Origin: Streptomyces ferrugineus
GTDB taxonomy: Bacteria > Actinomycetota > Actinomycetes > Streptomycetales > Streptomycetaceae
DNA length: 64,000 nucleotides
Direction of reading: 5' to 3'
Assembly (NCBI RefSeq): GCF_015160855.1
Contig: NZ_CP063373.1
Coordinates: 9,213,001-9,277,000 of the forward strand
Shown here: positions 1-8,353 of the stretch, piece after piece
Layout of the letters: every line of letters starts with the position of its first letter
Numbering within the stretch: the stretch's first letter is position 1
Program-made: the position numbers and the translations under genes
Notes under the pieces: generated by a model
Databases searched by the model: none
What the model was told of the DNA's origin: nothing
The model's input: the letters and a program-made list of their open reading frames with translations, nothing else

Positions 1-480
1 CATCTGCTCGGCGAGATCGGCTCCGGAGCTGCCGGCGAGGTTCTTCAGGTCGTCGTAGGCGTACTTGATCCAGTGCTTGCCGTCGGCCTTCTCGGCGAAG
101 GCCTCGCCCATGCGGGCGTAGTAGGCGTCGGGGAGGTAGCGCGCCTCCATCGACGTGGTGCCGAGCCGGCGCATCGTCTCGGCCGTGGTGCCGCCCGTGT
201 AGGTGATCGTCAGGGTGCCGGTGAGGCCGTCGCCCCAGGCGAGGGTGCCGTGCGCCTTCATGGACAGCGCGGAGCCGACGGTGGTCGTGGACTTCACCCG
301 GGCGGAGTCGGCCCGGTCGGTGGAGCGCTCCACGGTGCGCAGGGCGGCCGTCACGGCGCGGGAGGGCGTAGGGCGGTCCTCCTCGTCGGGGCGGTCGGAG
401 GAGGTGCAGGCGGCCAGGGCCGTCAGCGCGGTCAGCAGCGCGATCCAGAACGCCGACCGGCGCGCCCTCGTGCTCGTCAT
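1..480 (-). CDS. Putative secreted lipoprotein (C-terminus beyond window)
   Basis: The reading frame starts at the ATG at 480 and stays open to the left edge, so 160 residues are visible and the C-terminus is missing. A basic N-terminus and hydrophobic stretch lead to a lipobox, LAAC, with the lipidated Cys at residue 25; a Ser/Asp/Glu-rich linker follows. This predicts export and anchoring to the outer face of the membrane. A G-rich ribosome site (AGGGGGG) lies just upstream of the ATG. The mature part resembles Streptomyces lipoproteins that share the LolA/LppX-like fold, but that is only an impression. The function is unknown. It is separated from rplA by a strong terminator, so it is its own transcription unit. 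Confidence 0.75.
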   Translation of the reverse strand, partial: MTSTRARRSAFWIALLTALTALAACTSSDRPDEEDRPTPSRAVTAALRTVERSTDRADSARVKSTTTVGSALSMKAHGTLAWGDGLTGTLTITYTGGTTAETMRRLGTTSMEARYLPDAYYARMGEAFAEKADGKHWIKYAYDDLKNLAGSSGADLAEQM

Positions 481-549
481 TCGTCCCCCCTGTGCGAATC
501 CCGTGAATGCACGCTAACCCAGGGGACCGACAAACGGAGGAGAGAAGGG

Positions 550-587
550 GACGGGCCCCGCACCCGGGAAGGGGTGCGGGGCCCGTC
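550..587 (-). terminator. Rho-independent-type terminator after rplA
   Basis: A perfect 16-bp inverted repeat (arms 550-565 and 572-587, 6-base loop) lies 24 bases past the rplA stop. It has no clear U tract, which is common for Streptomyces terminators. It closes the rplK-rplA unit. Confidence 0.85.
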
Positions 588-610
588 GTCGAGCCTGGTG
601 AGCCGTGGGC

Positions 611-1336
611 TCAGACCGCGGCCGGGTCCTCCTCGACGAGGAGGTTGCGGGTGCGGTTCGGGTCGACCGGGATGCCGGGGCCCATCGTGGTGGTGATGGC
701 GGCCTTCTTGATGTAGCGACCCTTGGCGGCGGACGGCTTCAGACGGAGGATCTCCTCCAGCGCGGCGCCGTAGTTCTCCACCAGCTTGGTGTCGTCGAAG
801 GACGCCTTGCCGATGATGAAGTGCAGGTTCGAGTGCTTGTCGACGCGGAACTCGATCTTGCCGCCCTTGATCTCGGTCACGGCCTTGGCCACGTCCGGGG
901 TCACGGTGCCGGTCTTCGGGTTCGGCATCAGACCACGCGGGCCGAGGACACGGCCGAGGCGGCCGACCTTGCCCATGAGGTCCGGGGTGGCGACGACGGC
1001 GTCGAAGTCCAGGCGGCCCTTCGAGACCTCGTCGATCAGCTCGTCGGCGCCGACGATGTCGGCGCCCGCGGCACGCGCGGCCTCGGCACGGTCACCGGTC
1101 GCGAAGACCAGGACCCGGGCGGTCTTACCGGTGCCGTGCGGAAGGTTCACGGTGCCACGGACCATCTGGTCGGCCTTACGCGGGTCGACACCCAGACGGA
1201 AGGCGACCTCGACGGTGCCGTCGAACTTGGTCGTGGACGTCTCCTTGGCGAGACGGACGGCCTCGAGCGGGGCGTAGAGCTTGTCCCGGTCGACCTTGGC
1301 GTCCGCAGCGCGGAGAGACTTGCTGCGCTTGCTCAC
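611..1336 (-). CDS. rplA: 50S ribosomal protein L1
   Basis: The 241-residue product has normal length for bacterial L1 and starts [16 protein letters not shown]. It contains the L1 signature region [15 protein letters not shown] and the C-terminal part that closes domain I. L1 binds 23S rRNA at the mobile L1 stalk and helps release E-site tRNA; in many bacteria it also represses its own operon by binding an rRNA-like site in the mRNA. It follows rplK on the same strand after 78 bases, so the two are very likely co-transcribed, and a strong hairpin follows the stop. No other reading is plausible. Confidence 0.98.
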   Translation of the reverse strand: MSKRSKSLRAADAKVDRDKLYAPLEAVRLAKETSTTKFDGTVEVAFRLGVDPRKADQMVRGTVNLPHGTGKTARVLVFATGDRAEAARAAGADIVGADELIDEVSKGRLDFDAVVATPDLMGKVGRLGRVLGPRGLMPNPKTGTVTPDVAKAVTEIKGGKIEFRVDKHSNLHFIIGKASFDDTKLVENYGAALEEILRLKPSAAKGRYIKKAAITTTMGPGIPVDPNRTRNLLVEEDPAAV

Positions 1337-1414
1337 TACTGCTCCTGTGGTGTCTTAGGAGTTGTGGTCCGGGCCGAGCAGGCCCCGCCACTCACTTCTG
1401 CTCGGGGGTTGAGG

Positions 1415-1849
1415 TCAGCCCTCGACCGTGATGCCCATGGAACGGGCGGTGCCGGCGATGATCTTCGCGGCGGCGTCCAGGTCGTTGGCGTTGAGGTCGG
1501 GCATCTTGGTGGTGGCGATCTCGCGGACCTGCGCCTCGGTGATCTTGGCGACCTTGGTCTTGTGCGGCTCGCCGGAGCCCTTCTCCACGCCCGCGGCCTT
1601 GAGGATCATCTTGGCGGCCGGCGGCGTCTTGGTGATGAAGGTGAAGGAACGGTCCTCGTAGACCGTGATCTCCACCGGGATGACCCAACCGCGCTGCGAC
1701 TCGGTCGCGGCGTTGTAGGCCTTGCAGAACTCCATGATGTTGACGCCGTGCTGACCCAGCGCGGGGCCGACCGGCGGAGCCGGGTTGGCGGCACCGGCCT
1801 GGATCTGGAGCTTGATGAGCCCCGTGACCTTCTTCTTCTTGGGAGGCAT
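1415..1849 (-). CDS. rplK: 50S ribosomal protein L11
   Basis: The 144-residue product matches L11 over its whole length: an N-terminal domain starting [19 protein letters not shown], the Pro-rich segment [18 protein letters not shown], and a C-terminal 23S-binding domain ending MGITVEG. L11 forms the GTPase-associated centre of the ribosome; in Streptomyces it is linked to thiostrepton sensitivity and the RelA stringent response. The start is supported by a GGAGAG ribosome site. It is first in the rplK-rplA unit. Unusually, its upstream neighbour is not nusG but an unrelated secreted-protein gene, so its leader (1850-2027) must carry its own promoter. Confidence 0.98.
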
Positions 1850-2027
1850 GCTCTCTCCGGGTCCTTAGTGAGAGGTGTTCCGCCGCCATCCGTACCGCTG
1901 GCCACCTGGAACGGTGAGCTTCCGGATCATCCGGATGGAGGCATACCGCACAACGATAACGGGTAACGCGTCAGGGCCAAAACCGGCAGCTCAGGCGCCC
2001 GGCCGGCCACCGCCCGGACAGGGGCCG

Positions 2028-2055
2028 GCCCCGGCCGTCGCGCGTCGGCCGGGGC
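2028..2055 (-). terminator. Hairpin after the DUF2690-type gene
   Basis: A 10-bp perfect stem (2028-2037 with 2046-2055, 8-base loop) lies 20 bases past the stop of the secreted-protein gene. It probably ends that transcript before the rplK promoter region. Confidence 0.65.
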
Positions 2056-2075
2056 TCGGAGGGGGTGGGGCGAGG

Positions 2076-2603
2076 TCAGCAGCGCTTGGCCGTGGTGGCC
2101 TGGCCCGGCACCGGGTCGCCGGGGGCACGCAGCGTGCCGATGGCCGAGGTGCACTCCTTGACCGTGTCGGCGGGGAAGGACCAGAACTCCTGGCTGTTGG
2201 TGGCGTTCCACCAGTCCTGGCCCACGACCTCGTCACGGGCGTAGCTGTAGACACCGGTGCTGACGTCGTAGTCCTTGACCTTGTCGCGGAAGCTCTGCCA
2301 GACCCAGAGGTAGCCGTAGTTGGCCTGGCACCTGGGCGAGTAGAACTGCTTCACCGAGGCCACGTGCGCACCGCCCCGGTTGATGTAGGCGGTGGCGCCG
2401 ATCTGGTAGGCGTCCGAGCAGACGCCGGCCGCCCGTGCCTTGGTGCTCAGCGGGTTGCCGGCCTCGGACGGGGCGGTCGAGCGGGCGGTCGTGTTCTGCT
2501 TGCCGGGCGACGGGGCCGGGCCGGTGCCGGCGAACGCGGAGGTCGCCGGCAGCAGGACGCAGGCGGATGCCGCCGCTGTGACCAGGATGGATCGAGCACG
2601 CAT
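2076..2603 (-). CDS. Secreted DUF2690-type protein lying between nusG and rplK
   Basis: The start chosen is the ATG at 2603 (MRARSILVTAAASACV), because a GGGGGAA ribosome site sits about 8 bases upstream and a clean Sec signal peptide follows, cut near SAFA-GTGP. The product is 175 residues. A Ser/Thr/Pro-rich linker precedes a domain with conserved features CSDAYQIGATAYIN and YSPRCQANYGYLWVWQSF, which I recognise as DUF2690, a domain seen in Streptomyces secreted proteins and after XRE regulators. At least two Cys could form a disulfide. Its biochemical role is unknown. It has its own upstream region and terminator and is flanked by two ribosome and transcription operons, so it looks like an insertion into a core locus. 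Confidence 0.8.
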   Translation of the reverse strand: MRARSILVTAAASACVLLPATSAFAGTGPAPSPGKQNTTARSTAPSEAGNPLSTKARAAGVCSDAYQIGATAYINRGGAHVASVKQFYSPRCQANYGYLWVWQSFRDKVKDYDVSTGVYSYARDEVVGQDWWNATNSQEFWSFPADTVKECTSAIGTLRAPGDPVPGQATTAKRC

Positions 2604-2826
2604 GAGGAAGTTCCCCCACTTCTTGTGTGTGACTCGCGGGTGTCGAAGGCTGACGCGGGCAGCACACAGCTCAGGGCAAAGCGCCACAAAGAGCTGGAGA
2701 ACACCATGAAGAACGCTGTCCGCGCGTTTCGGTCATCAAGTCAGACCAGCGGATGCGCCGGATGGTTGTGGTGCAGCACACATTTATCGGGGACCCGTTC
2801 GCGCACGCGCGGCGCCACACACGGCG

Positions 2827-2869
2827 AAAGGGCCTTCGACCAGCGGAAACCGCCGGTGGAAGGCCCTTT
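2827..2869 (-). terminator. Terminator after nusG
   Basis: An 11-bp stem (2827-2837 with 2859-2869) is extended inward by further pairing around a GAAA-like loop, and its outer ends are AAA/TTT. It lies 20 bases after the nusG stop and separates secE-nusG from the downstream genes. Confidence 0.85.
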
Positions 2870-2888
2870 GCGAAGGCTGCTGCAGCGC

Positions 2889-3740
2889 TTAGTTCTTCTG
2901 GATCTGGTCGAAGGACAGCTCGACCGGGGTCTCGCGGCCGAAGATCTCCACCAGGCCCTTGACCTTCTTGGAGTCGGCGTTGATCTCGTTGATGGTGGCC
3001 TGGAGCGTGGCGAACGGGCCGTCGGTGACGGTGACCGAGTCGCCGACCTCGAAGTCCAGCACCTGGACCTCGACCTTGCGGGCCGGAGCCGGCTTGCCCT
3101 CGGCCTCGGCGGCCTCGCGGGCGGCCTTCTCCTCGGCCTCCGGGGCGAGCATCTTGACGATCTCGTCCAGGGTCAGCGGGTAGGGGTCGTAGGCGTTGCC
3201 CACGAAGCCGGTGACACCGGGGGTGTTGCGGACGACGCCCCAGGACTCGTTGGTCAGGTCCATGCGGACCAGGACGTAACCCGGCAGCTTGTTCTGCTTG
3301 ATCGTCTTGCGGTCGCCGTTCTTGATCTGGACGACCTCTTCCTGCGGCACCTCGGCCTGGAAGATGTAGTCCTCGACGTTCAGCGAGACGGCGCGCTGCT
3401 CCAGGTTGGTCTTCACGCGGTTCTCGTAACCGGCGTAGGTGTGGATGACGTACCACTCGCCGGGCAGCGTGCGCAGCTCCTCGCGCAGGGCGGCGACCGG
3501 GTCGACGGGCTCGGCCTCCTCCTCGGGGGCCTCTTCCTCGGAGGCCTCTTCCTCGAGGGCCTCTTCCTCGCCCTCGACGTGCAGCGCGGCCTCCTCGGCC
3601 GACTCGCCCGCCTCGGCGTCGGCAGCCTCGACCTCGTCCTGGTCCTCGTCCGCGCCCTCGACGATGTCGAGCTCGTCTTCCATGGACTCGGCGTCCTGTC
3701 CGAGCTGCTCGATGGCGTCGTTCAGGTTCTGGTCAGACAC
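2889..3740 (-). CDS. nusG: Transcription termination/antitermination factor NusG
   Basis: The 283-residue protein has three parts: a very acidic N-terminal extension of about 90 residues rich in Glu/Asp/Ala, the NGN domain beginning near [19 protein letters not shown], and a C-terminal KOW domain (about 230-283) with [14 protein letters not shown]. The acidic extension is typical of Streptomyces NusG and makes it about 100 residues longer than the E. coli protein. NusG binds RNA polymerase and couples it to Rho or to the ribosome. It follows secE by 81 bases on the same strand and is closed by its own terminator, so the usual nusG-rplK linkage is broken here. Confidence 0.97.
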   Translation of the reverse strand: MSDQNLNDAIEQLGQDAESMEDELDIVEGADEDQDEVEAADAEAGESAEEAALHVEGEEEALEEEASEEEAPEEEAEPVDPVAALREELRTLPGEWYVIHTYAGYENRVKTNLEQRAVSLNVEDYIFQAEVPQEEVVQIKNGDRKTIKQNKLPGYVLVRMDLTNESWGVVRNTPGVTGFVGNAYDPYPLTLDEIVKMLAPEAEEKAAREAAEAEGKPAPARKVEVQVLDFEVGDSVTVTDGPFATLQATINEINADSKKVKGLVEIFGRETPVELSFDQIQKN

Positions 3741-3821
3741 GGTGGCTGCTTCTTCCTGGATACATAGGGGTGGAACATGCGAAAAGGGGCGCCGGTAACC
3801 GCGGCGCCCTTCGCTCTTGGC

Positions 3822-4109
3822 TCAGCCGAAGACGTACTTGGCGGCGTGGTCGAGCCCATAGTCAATCACGGTCACCAGGCCGATCATGATGACGACGAAG
3901 ATGATCACCACAGTGGTGTACGTCGTCAGCTGGTTGCGCGTCGGCCAGACGACCTTGCGGAGTTCCGCGACGATCTGGCGATAGAAGAGCGCGAGTCGCT
4001 TCAGCGGGCCCTTCTTGGCGCGCTTGCCACCCTTTCGGGTCTTCTTCTTGGACTCCGGCGCCTCGTCCTGGGCATCAGGCATGTCGATGGAGCCCACGGC
4101 GTCCGTCAC
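3822..4109 (-). CDS. secE: Preprotein translocase subunit SecE
   Basis: The 95-residue protein has a charged cytoplasmic N-terminus rich in Lys, the amphipathic segment FYRQIVAELRKVVWPTRNQL that is diagnostic for SecE, and one transmembrane helix (about 67-90, VVIIFVVIMIGLVTVIDYGL). SecE clamps SecY in the plasma-membrane translocon. The gene stands between tRNA-Trp and nusG on the same strand, the order conserved across Actinobacteria, and is probably transcribed with nusG. Confidence 0.96.
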   Translation of the reverse strand: MTDAVGSIDMPDAQDEAPESKKKTRKGGKRAKKGPLKRLALFYRQIVAELRKVVWPTRNQLTTYTTVVIIFVVIMIGLVTVIDYGLDHAAKYVFG

Positions 4110-4218
4110 TCGTCCTCACCTGATTCCGGGTCGTGGCCGTGCCGCGCCCGGTCTGAGCCGCACGGCGGTGCAATAGCTGTACGTACATGCGCACACATCC
4201 TGGCGAAGGTGTGTGTAG

Positions 4219-4291
4219 CAGGGCCGGAGGGACTTGAACCCCCAACCGCTGGTTTTGGAGACCAGTGCTCTACCAATTGAGCTACGACCCT
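4219..4291 (-). tRNA. tRNA-Trp (CCA)
   Basis: A 73-base cloverleaf reads on the minus strand: acceptor stem AGGGTCG/CGGCCCT with one G-U pair, D arm AGCTCAATTGGTAGAGC, anticodon CCA in the loop CTCCAAA, T arm with GTTCAAG, and discriminator G. CCA is not encoded. It lies 109 bases upstream of secE, as in many actinobacteria. Confidence 0.97.
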
Positions 4292-4575
4292 TTGTGTGTC
4301 CCCCAACGTACCGCATCCGGACGAGTGCTCGCTGTGCACCGTGCGACCGCAGCATGCTGAAGGCCAACGAGGTGAGAGTGTACGTGGTCCTGGGCGCGCC
4401 GTCGAACAGAAAGTGGCCGATGGGGGCTTGATACCCGAAAGATCGTCAGGGGACCGGCGGTGCGACGGCACAAGATCGTGCAGGCCGCGGGCCCGATCCG
4501 GACGGATGTTCAACCGATGTTCAGTCCGTGAAACCCGCGTGCCGCCCGCGTTTCCGGTCTGAAACGATGGGCCCC

Positions 4576-5802
4576 ATGAGCGCTGCAACCCCACCCACCG
4601 AGCGCCGGGTCTCCGCCCGAGTCGGCGCGATCTCCGAGTCCGCCACCCTCGCCGTGGACGCCAAGGCCAAGGCTCTCAAGGCCGCCGGGCGTCCGGTGAT
4701 CGGCTTCGGCGCCGGTGAGCCCGACTTCCCGACCCCGGACTACATCGTCGAGGCCGCCATCGAGGCGTGCAAGAACCCGAAGTACCACCGCTACACCCCG
4801 GCCGGCGGGCTGCCGGAGCTGAAGGCCGCCATCGCCACGAAGACGCTGCGCGACTCCGGCTACGAGCCCGACGTCTCGCAGATCCTCGTCACCAACGGCG
4901 GCAAGCAGGCCATCTACGAGGCCTTCGCCGCGATCCTCGACCCGGGCGACGAGGTCATCGTCCCGGCGCCGTACTGGACGACGTACCCGGAGTCGATCCG
5001 TCTGGCGGGCGGTGTCCCGGTCGAGGTCGTCGCCGACGAGACGACCGGCTACCGCGTCTCGGTGGAGCAGCTCGAGGCGGCCCGCACGGAGAAGACGAAG
5101 GTCGTCCTCTTCGTGTCGCCGTCCAACCCGACGGGCGCCGTCTACACCGAGACCGAGACCGAGGCGATCGGCCGCTGGGCCGTCGAGCACGGCCTGTGGG
5201 TGATGACGGACGAGATCTACGAGCACCTGGTGTATGGCGAGGCCGCCTCGGTCTCCCTGCCGGCGCTGTTCCCCGAGCTGCGCGACAAGTGCGTCGTGGT
5301 CAACGGTGTCGCCAAGACGTACGCCATGACGGGCTGGCGGGTCGGCTGGATCATCGGCCCGAAGGACGTGGTGAAGGCCGCGACCAACCTCCAGTCCCAC
5401 GCGACGTCGAACGTCTCGAACGTGGCGCAGGCGGCCGCCATCGCCGCCGTCTCCGGTGACCTGGACGCCGTCGCGAGGATGCGCGAGGCCTTCGACCGCC
5501 GCCGCAGGACGATCGTGCGGATGCTCAACGAGATCGACGGCGTGGTCTGCCCGGAGCCCGAGGGCGCCTTCTACGCGTACCCGTCGGTGAATGCCCTGCT
5601 CGGCAAGGAGATCCGCGGCAAGCGCCCGCAGAGCAGCGTCGAGCTGGCCGAGCTGATCCTGGAGGAGGCCGAGGTCGCGGTCGTCCCGGGCGAGGCCTTC
5701 GGCACGCCGGGCTATCTGCGGCTGTCGTACGCGCTGGGTGACGAGGATCTCGTCGAGGGCGTGAGCCGGATCCAGAAGCTGCTGGCGGAGGCCAGGGACT
5801 GA
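4576..5802 (+). CDS. aspC: Pyridoxal-phosphate aspartate aminotransferase family enzyme
   Basis: The 408-residue fold-type I aminotransferase starts at the ATG at 4576 ([13 protein letters not shown]); an upstream in-frame ATG at 4567 is possible. Visible motifs are [10 protein letters not shown] (45-54), the NGGKQA loop that holds the cofactor phosphate, SPSNPTG (181-187), [10 protein letters not shown], and the Schiff-base Lys247 in [16 protein letters not shown]. It transfers amino groups between aspartate and 2-oxoglutarate; this subgroup can also act on prephenate, so substrate range is uncertain. It is divergent from tRNA-Trp/secE, and a strong terminator follows. Confidence 0.93.
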   Translation: MSAATPPTERRVSARVGAISESATLAVDAKAKALKAAGRPVIGFGAGEPDFPTPDYIVEAAIEACKNPKYHRYTPAGGLPELKAAIATKTLRDSGYEPDVSQILVTNGGKQAIYEAFAAILDPGDEVIVPAPYWTTYPESIRLAGGVPVEVVADETTGYRVSVEQLEAARTEKTKVVLFVSPSNPTGAVYTETETEAIGRWAVEHGLWVMTDEIYEHLVYGEAASVSLPALFPELRDKCVVVNGVAKTYAMTGWRVGWIIGPKDVVKAATNLQSHATSNVSNVAQAAAIAAVSGDLDAVARMREAFDRRRRTIVRMLNEIDGVVCPEPEGAFYAYPSVNALLGKEIRGKRPQSSVELAELILEEAEVAVVPGEAFGTPGYLRLSYALGDEDLVEGVSRIQKLLAEARD

Positions 5803-5827
5803 CCTAGCCACTCACGTGAGTAGGTTG

Positions 5828-5857
5828 GCGGGCCGCTCCCCTCGGGGAGCGGCCCGC
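5828..5857 (+). terminator. Terminator after aspC
   Basis: A GC-rich perfect inverted repeat (5828-5841 with 5844-5857, effectively a 12-bp stem with a CCTCGG loop) is followed by TTT, 26 bases past the aspC stop. Confidence 0.88.
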
Positions 5858-5938
5858 TTTGTCGTGTGCGCGTGCGAGCAAGACCACGTTCGGGGAAAGC
5901 GCTACCGGGACGGGCGGGGCGTGCGGCAGGATCCTGGA

Positions 5939-6967
5939 ATGGAGCGTGTACGTGATGTCTCTGAACTGCCGAAAGCCCATCTGCACCTGCACTTCACCGG
6001 CTCGATGCGGCCGACGACCCTGCTGGAACTGGCCGACACCCACGGGGTGCGGCTGCCCGAGGCGCTGACGGACGCGCTGACCAGTGGGGAGCCGCCGAGA
6101 CTGCGGGCGACGGACGAGCGCGGCTGGTTCCGCTTCCAGCGCCTGTACGACGCGGCGCGCTCGTGCCTGCGGCGGCCGGAGGACATCCAGCGGCTGGTCA
6201 GGGAGGCCGCGCAGGAGGATCTGAGGGACGGCTCCGGCTGGCTGGAGATCCAGGTCGACCCGACGTCGTACGCGCCCCGGCTGGGCGGGCTGATCCCGGC
6301 GCTGGAGATCATCCTGGACGCGGTGGAGACGGCGTCGCGGGACACGGGGCTCGGGATGCGCGTCCTGGTCGCCGCGAACCGGATGAAGCACCCCCTGGAC
6401 GCCCGCACGCTGGCGCGGCTCGCGGTGCGGTACGCCGACCGGGGCGTGGTCGGCTTCGGGCTGTCGAACGACGAACGCCGGGGCATGGCGCGGGACTTCG
6501 ACCGCGCCTTCCACATCGCCCGCGAGGGCGGCCTGCTGTCGGCCCCGCACGGCGGCGAGCTGACCGGCCCCTCCTCGGTCCGGGACTGCCTGGACGACCT
6601 GGACGCGCACCGGATCGGGCACGGGGTGCGGGCGGCGGAGGACCCGCGGCTGCTCAAGCGCCTCGCCGACAGGGGCGTGACCTGCGAGGTGTGCCCCGCG
6701 TCGAACGTCGCCCTCGGCGTCTACGAGAAGCCCGAGGACGTCCCGCTGCGCACGCTGTACGAGGCGGGCGTCCCGATGGCCCTCGGCGCCGACGACCCCC
6801 TGCTCTTCGGCTCCCGCCTCGCCGCCCAGTACGACATCGCGCGGCACCACCACGCCTTCACGGACGAGGAGTTGGCGGAGCTGGCCCGCCAGTCGGTGCG
6901 TGCGTCGGCGGCGCCGGAGGAGATGAAGGGCAAGCTGCTGGCGGGGGTGGACGACTGGCTCGCCTAG
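5939..6967 (+). CDS. Adenosine deaminase family protein with altered substrate-site motif
   Basis: The ATG at 5939 gives 342 residues starting MERVRDVSELPKAHLHLHF. Metal-ligand and catalytic motifs of the ADA family are present: H16 and H18, H204/E207 in APHGGEL, H228 in HRIGHGV, and D285/D286 in GADDPLLFG. The family deaminates adenosine or relatives using one Zn ion. However, the usual HLDGS at the first motif is HFTGS here, so the Asp that in animal ADA contacts the ribose 5'-OH is Thr20. A different purine substrate is therefore possible. It stands alone after the aspC terminator and converges with a TetR gene. Confidence 0.85.
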   Translation: MERVRDVSELPKAHLHLHFTGSMRPTTLLELADTHGVRLPEALTDALTSGEPPRLRATDERGWFRFQRLYDAARSCLRRPEDIQRLVREAAQEDLRDGSGWLEIQVDPTSYAPRLGGLIPALEIILDAVETASRDTGLGMRVLVAANRMKHPLDARTLARLAVRYADRGVVGFGLSNDERRGMARDFDRAFHIAREGGLLSAPHGGELTGPSSVRDCLDDLDAHRIGHGVRAAEDPRLLKRLADRGVTCEVCPASNVALGVYEKPEDVPLRTLYEAGVPMALGADDPLLFGSRLAAQYDIARHHHAFTDEELAELARQSVRASAAPEEMKGKLLAGVDDWLA

Positions 6968-6980
6968 CCACCGGCCGACG

Positions 6981-7577
6981 TCAGTCGGCGATGCCGGCGA
7001 GCAGCGTGCGGGCCAGCCGGGCGGCGAACTCGTCCACCGGCGGCCGTACCGCCTCCTTGGTGGCGTCATAGGCGAACGCCCGCTGCGCACAGGCCCCCAT
7101 CAGCAGCGACGCCGCCGCGAAGGTGTCCGCGTCCGTGCGGACCCGGCCCATCTCCTGCTCGGCCCGCAGATAGGTGTCGAGCTCCTGGATGGGCATGTGC
7201 GGGCCCGCCCCCATCTGCCGTACGGCGTCGTCGTGCCGCCGCTTGAGCTCGGTCTGCGCGTACAGCGACGCGGCGATCGGGAAGCTCTGCTCGTAGAACA
7301 GCGCCGCCTGGCGGGCGATCTCGGTGAGGTTGGCCTCCAGGGGCTGTCTGCCGGGCTCGGCGGTGAGGCCGCTGAGCAGCGGGCGGAGCGGGGGCAGTCG
7401 CTCGGTGAGCACCTGGATGAAGAGCTCCTCCTTGCTGTCGAAGTACTTGTACAGCGCCGCCTCGGAGCACCCGGCCGCCCGCGCGATCTCCTTCGTGGTG
7501 GCCCGCGCCAGCCCGACCGTGAGCATCAACTCGTGTGCGGCGTCGAGGAGTCGAGCCCGGGTCGGTTTGGTCTCCAT
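6981..7577 (-). CDS. TetR-family transcriptional repressor
   Basis: The 198-residue protein has an N-terminal helix-turn-helix (about 20-50: VGLARATTKEIARAAGCSEA, then LYKYFDSKEELF) that is classic for TetR, followed by an all-helical ligand domain of unknown specificity. It is divergent from the NAD(P)-binding protein gene at 7696. The 118-base gap between them holds two inverted repeats sharing GGTGAGT/ACTCACC-like half sites, so this protein probably represses both itself and the divergent gene and is released by a small ligand. Confidence 0.93.
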   Translation of the reverse strand: METKPTRARLLDAAHELMLTVGLARATTKEIARAAGCSEAALYKYFDSKEELFIQVLTERLPPLRPLLSGLTAEPGRQPLEANLTEIARQAALFYEQSFPIAASLYAQTELKRRHDDAVRQMGAGPHMPIQELDTYLRAEQEMGRVRTDADTFAAASLLMGACAQRAFAYDATKEAVRPPVDEFAARLARTLLAGIAD

Positions 7578-7599
7578 GCCGTGTCCAATCGCCCTTGAC

Positions 7600-7623
7600 G
7601 GGTGGGTGAGTGCTTACCCACCC
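7600..7623. promoter_or_regulatory. Putative TetR operator 1
   Basis: Inverted repeat GGGTGGGT-N8-ACCCACCC, whose centre (GAGTGCTT) continues the dyad imperfectly. It lies 22 bases upstream of the tetR start and shares half-site bases with operator 2. Confidence 0.7.
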
Positions 7624-7637
7624 TAGAGGAGACGGTA

Positions 7638-7655
7638 GGTGAGTGAATACTCACC
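7638..7655. promoter_or_regulatory. Putative TetR operator 2
   Basis: Perfect inverted repeat GGTGAGT-GAAT-ACTCACC, 40 bases before the start of the divergent gene at 7696. Its similarity to operator 1 suggests one repressor binds both. Confidence 0.72.
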
Positions 7656-7695
7656 CACCCGCGCCCACTCATCTCTCATGCGGACGGGAGCCCTC

Positions 7696-8331
7696 ATGAA
7701 ACTCACCGTTTTCGGCGCCACCGGAGGCATCGGCAAGGAGATCGTCCGCCAGGCCCTGGACGCCGGCCACGAGGTCACGGCCGTCGTACGGGACCCCGCG
7801 CGCCTCCCCCTCACGGGTGAGCGGCTGGAGGTGTTCCGCGCCGATCTCACCGATCCCGCCGCGCTGCGGCCCGCCGTCTCCGGACGGGACGCGGTGCTGT
7901 CCGGCCTCGGTGCGCGCGGGCGCTCGGACGCGGGTGTCGCAGTACGGCTGACCCGTACGGTGCTGGCGGCTCTGGAGGCCGAGAAGGTGCGGCGGCTGCT
8001 GCTGGTGAGCGCGGCGCCGGTCGGGCCCGAGCCGGAGGAGGACGGCTTCCTGGACCGTGCCATGCGCGGCGTCGTCTCGGCGGTCCTCAAGGACGTCTAC
8101 ACCGACCTGCGGGAGATGGAGGCCGAGGTGGCGGCCCGCAGCGGCGTGGACTGGACGGTCGTACGGCCCCCGCGTCTGCGGGACAAGCCGCTCACCGGCG
8201 GCTACCGCACGGCCGTGGGCGGGTTTCCGCCCAAGGGGCGCTTCATCGGGCGGGCGGATGTGGCGCACGCGATGCTGGCGATGGTCGACGACCCGGCGAC
8301 GCTGCGGCAGGGGGTGGGCGTGGCCTACTGA
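7696..8331 (+). CDS. NAD(P)-binding atypical SDR / NmrA-like protein
   Basis: The chosen ATG at 7696 has a GGGAG ribosome site 6 bases upstream; 211 residues result. The N-terminal Rossmann motif is TVFGATGGIGKEI, followed by DP/FRADLTD positions typical of atypical short-chain dehydrogenases of the NmrA/YwnB type; the motif LLLVSAAPVG marks beta-strand 5. No clear YxxxK pair is visible, as in many NmrA-like redox sensors. It may be an oxidoreductase or a nucleotide-sensing protein. Control by the adjacent TetR repressor through the two shared operators is likely. Confidence 0.85.
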   Translation: MKLTVFGATGGIGKEIVRQALDAGHEVTAVVRDPARLPLTGERLEVFRADLTDPAALRPAVSGRDAVLSGLGARGRSDAGVAVRLTRTVLAALEAEKVRRLLLVSAAPVGPEPEEDGFLDRAMRGVVSAVLKDVYTDLREMEAEVAARSGVDWTVVRPPRLRDKPLTGGYRTAVGGFPPKGRFIGRADVAHAMLAMVDDPATLRQGVGVAY

Positions 8332-8353
8332 GTGCCCCGGCCGCCGGCCTGGC

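Noticed and set aside
481..540. A promoter for the lipoprotein gene (TTGTCG with TAGCGT)
   Set aside because: The spacing is only about 12 bases, too short for a sigma-70 type promoter.
1875..3767. A 630-residue plus-strand open frame opposite nusG
   Set aside because: It mirrors the codons of nusG and the DUF2690-type gene, has no ribosome site and no recognisable domain.
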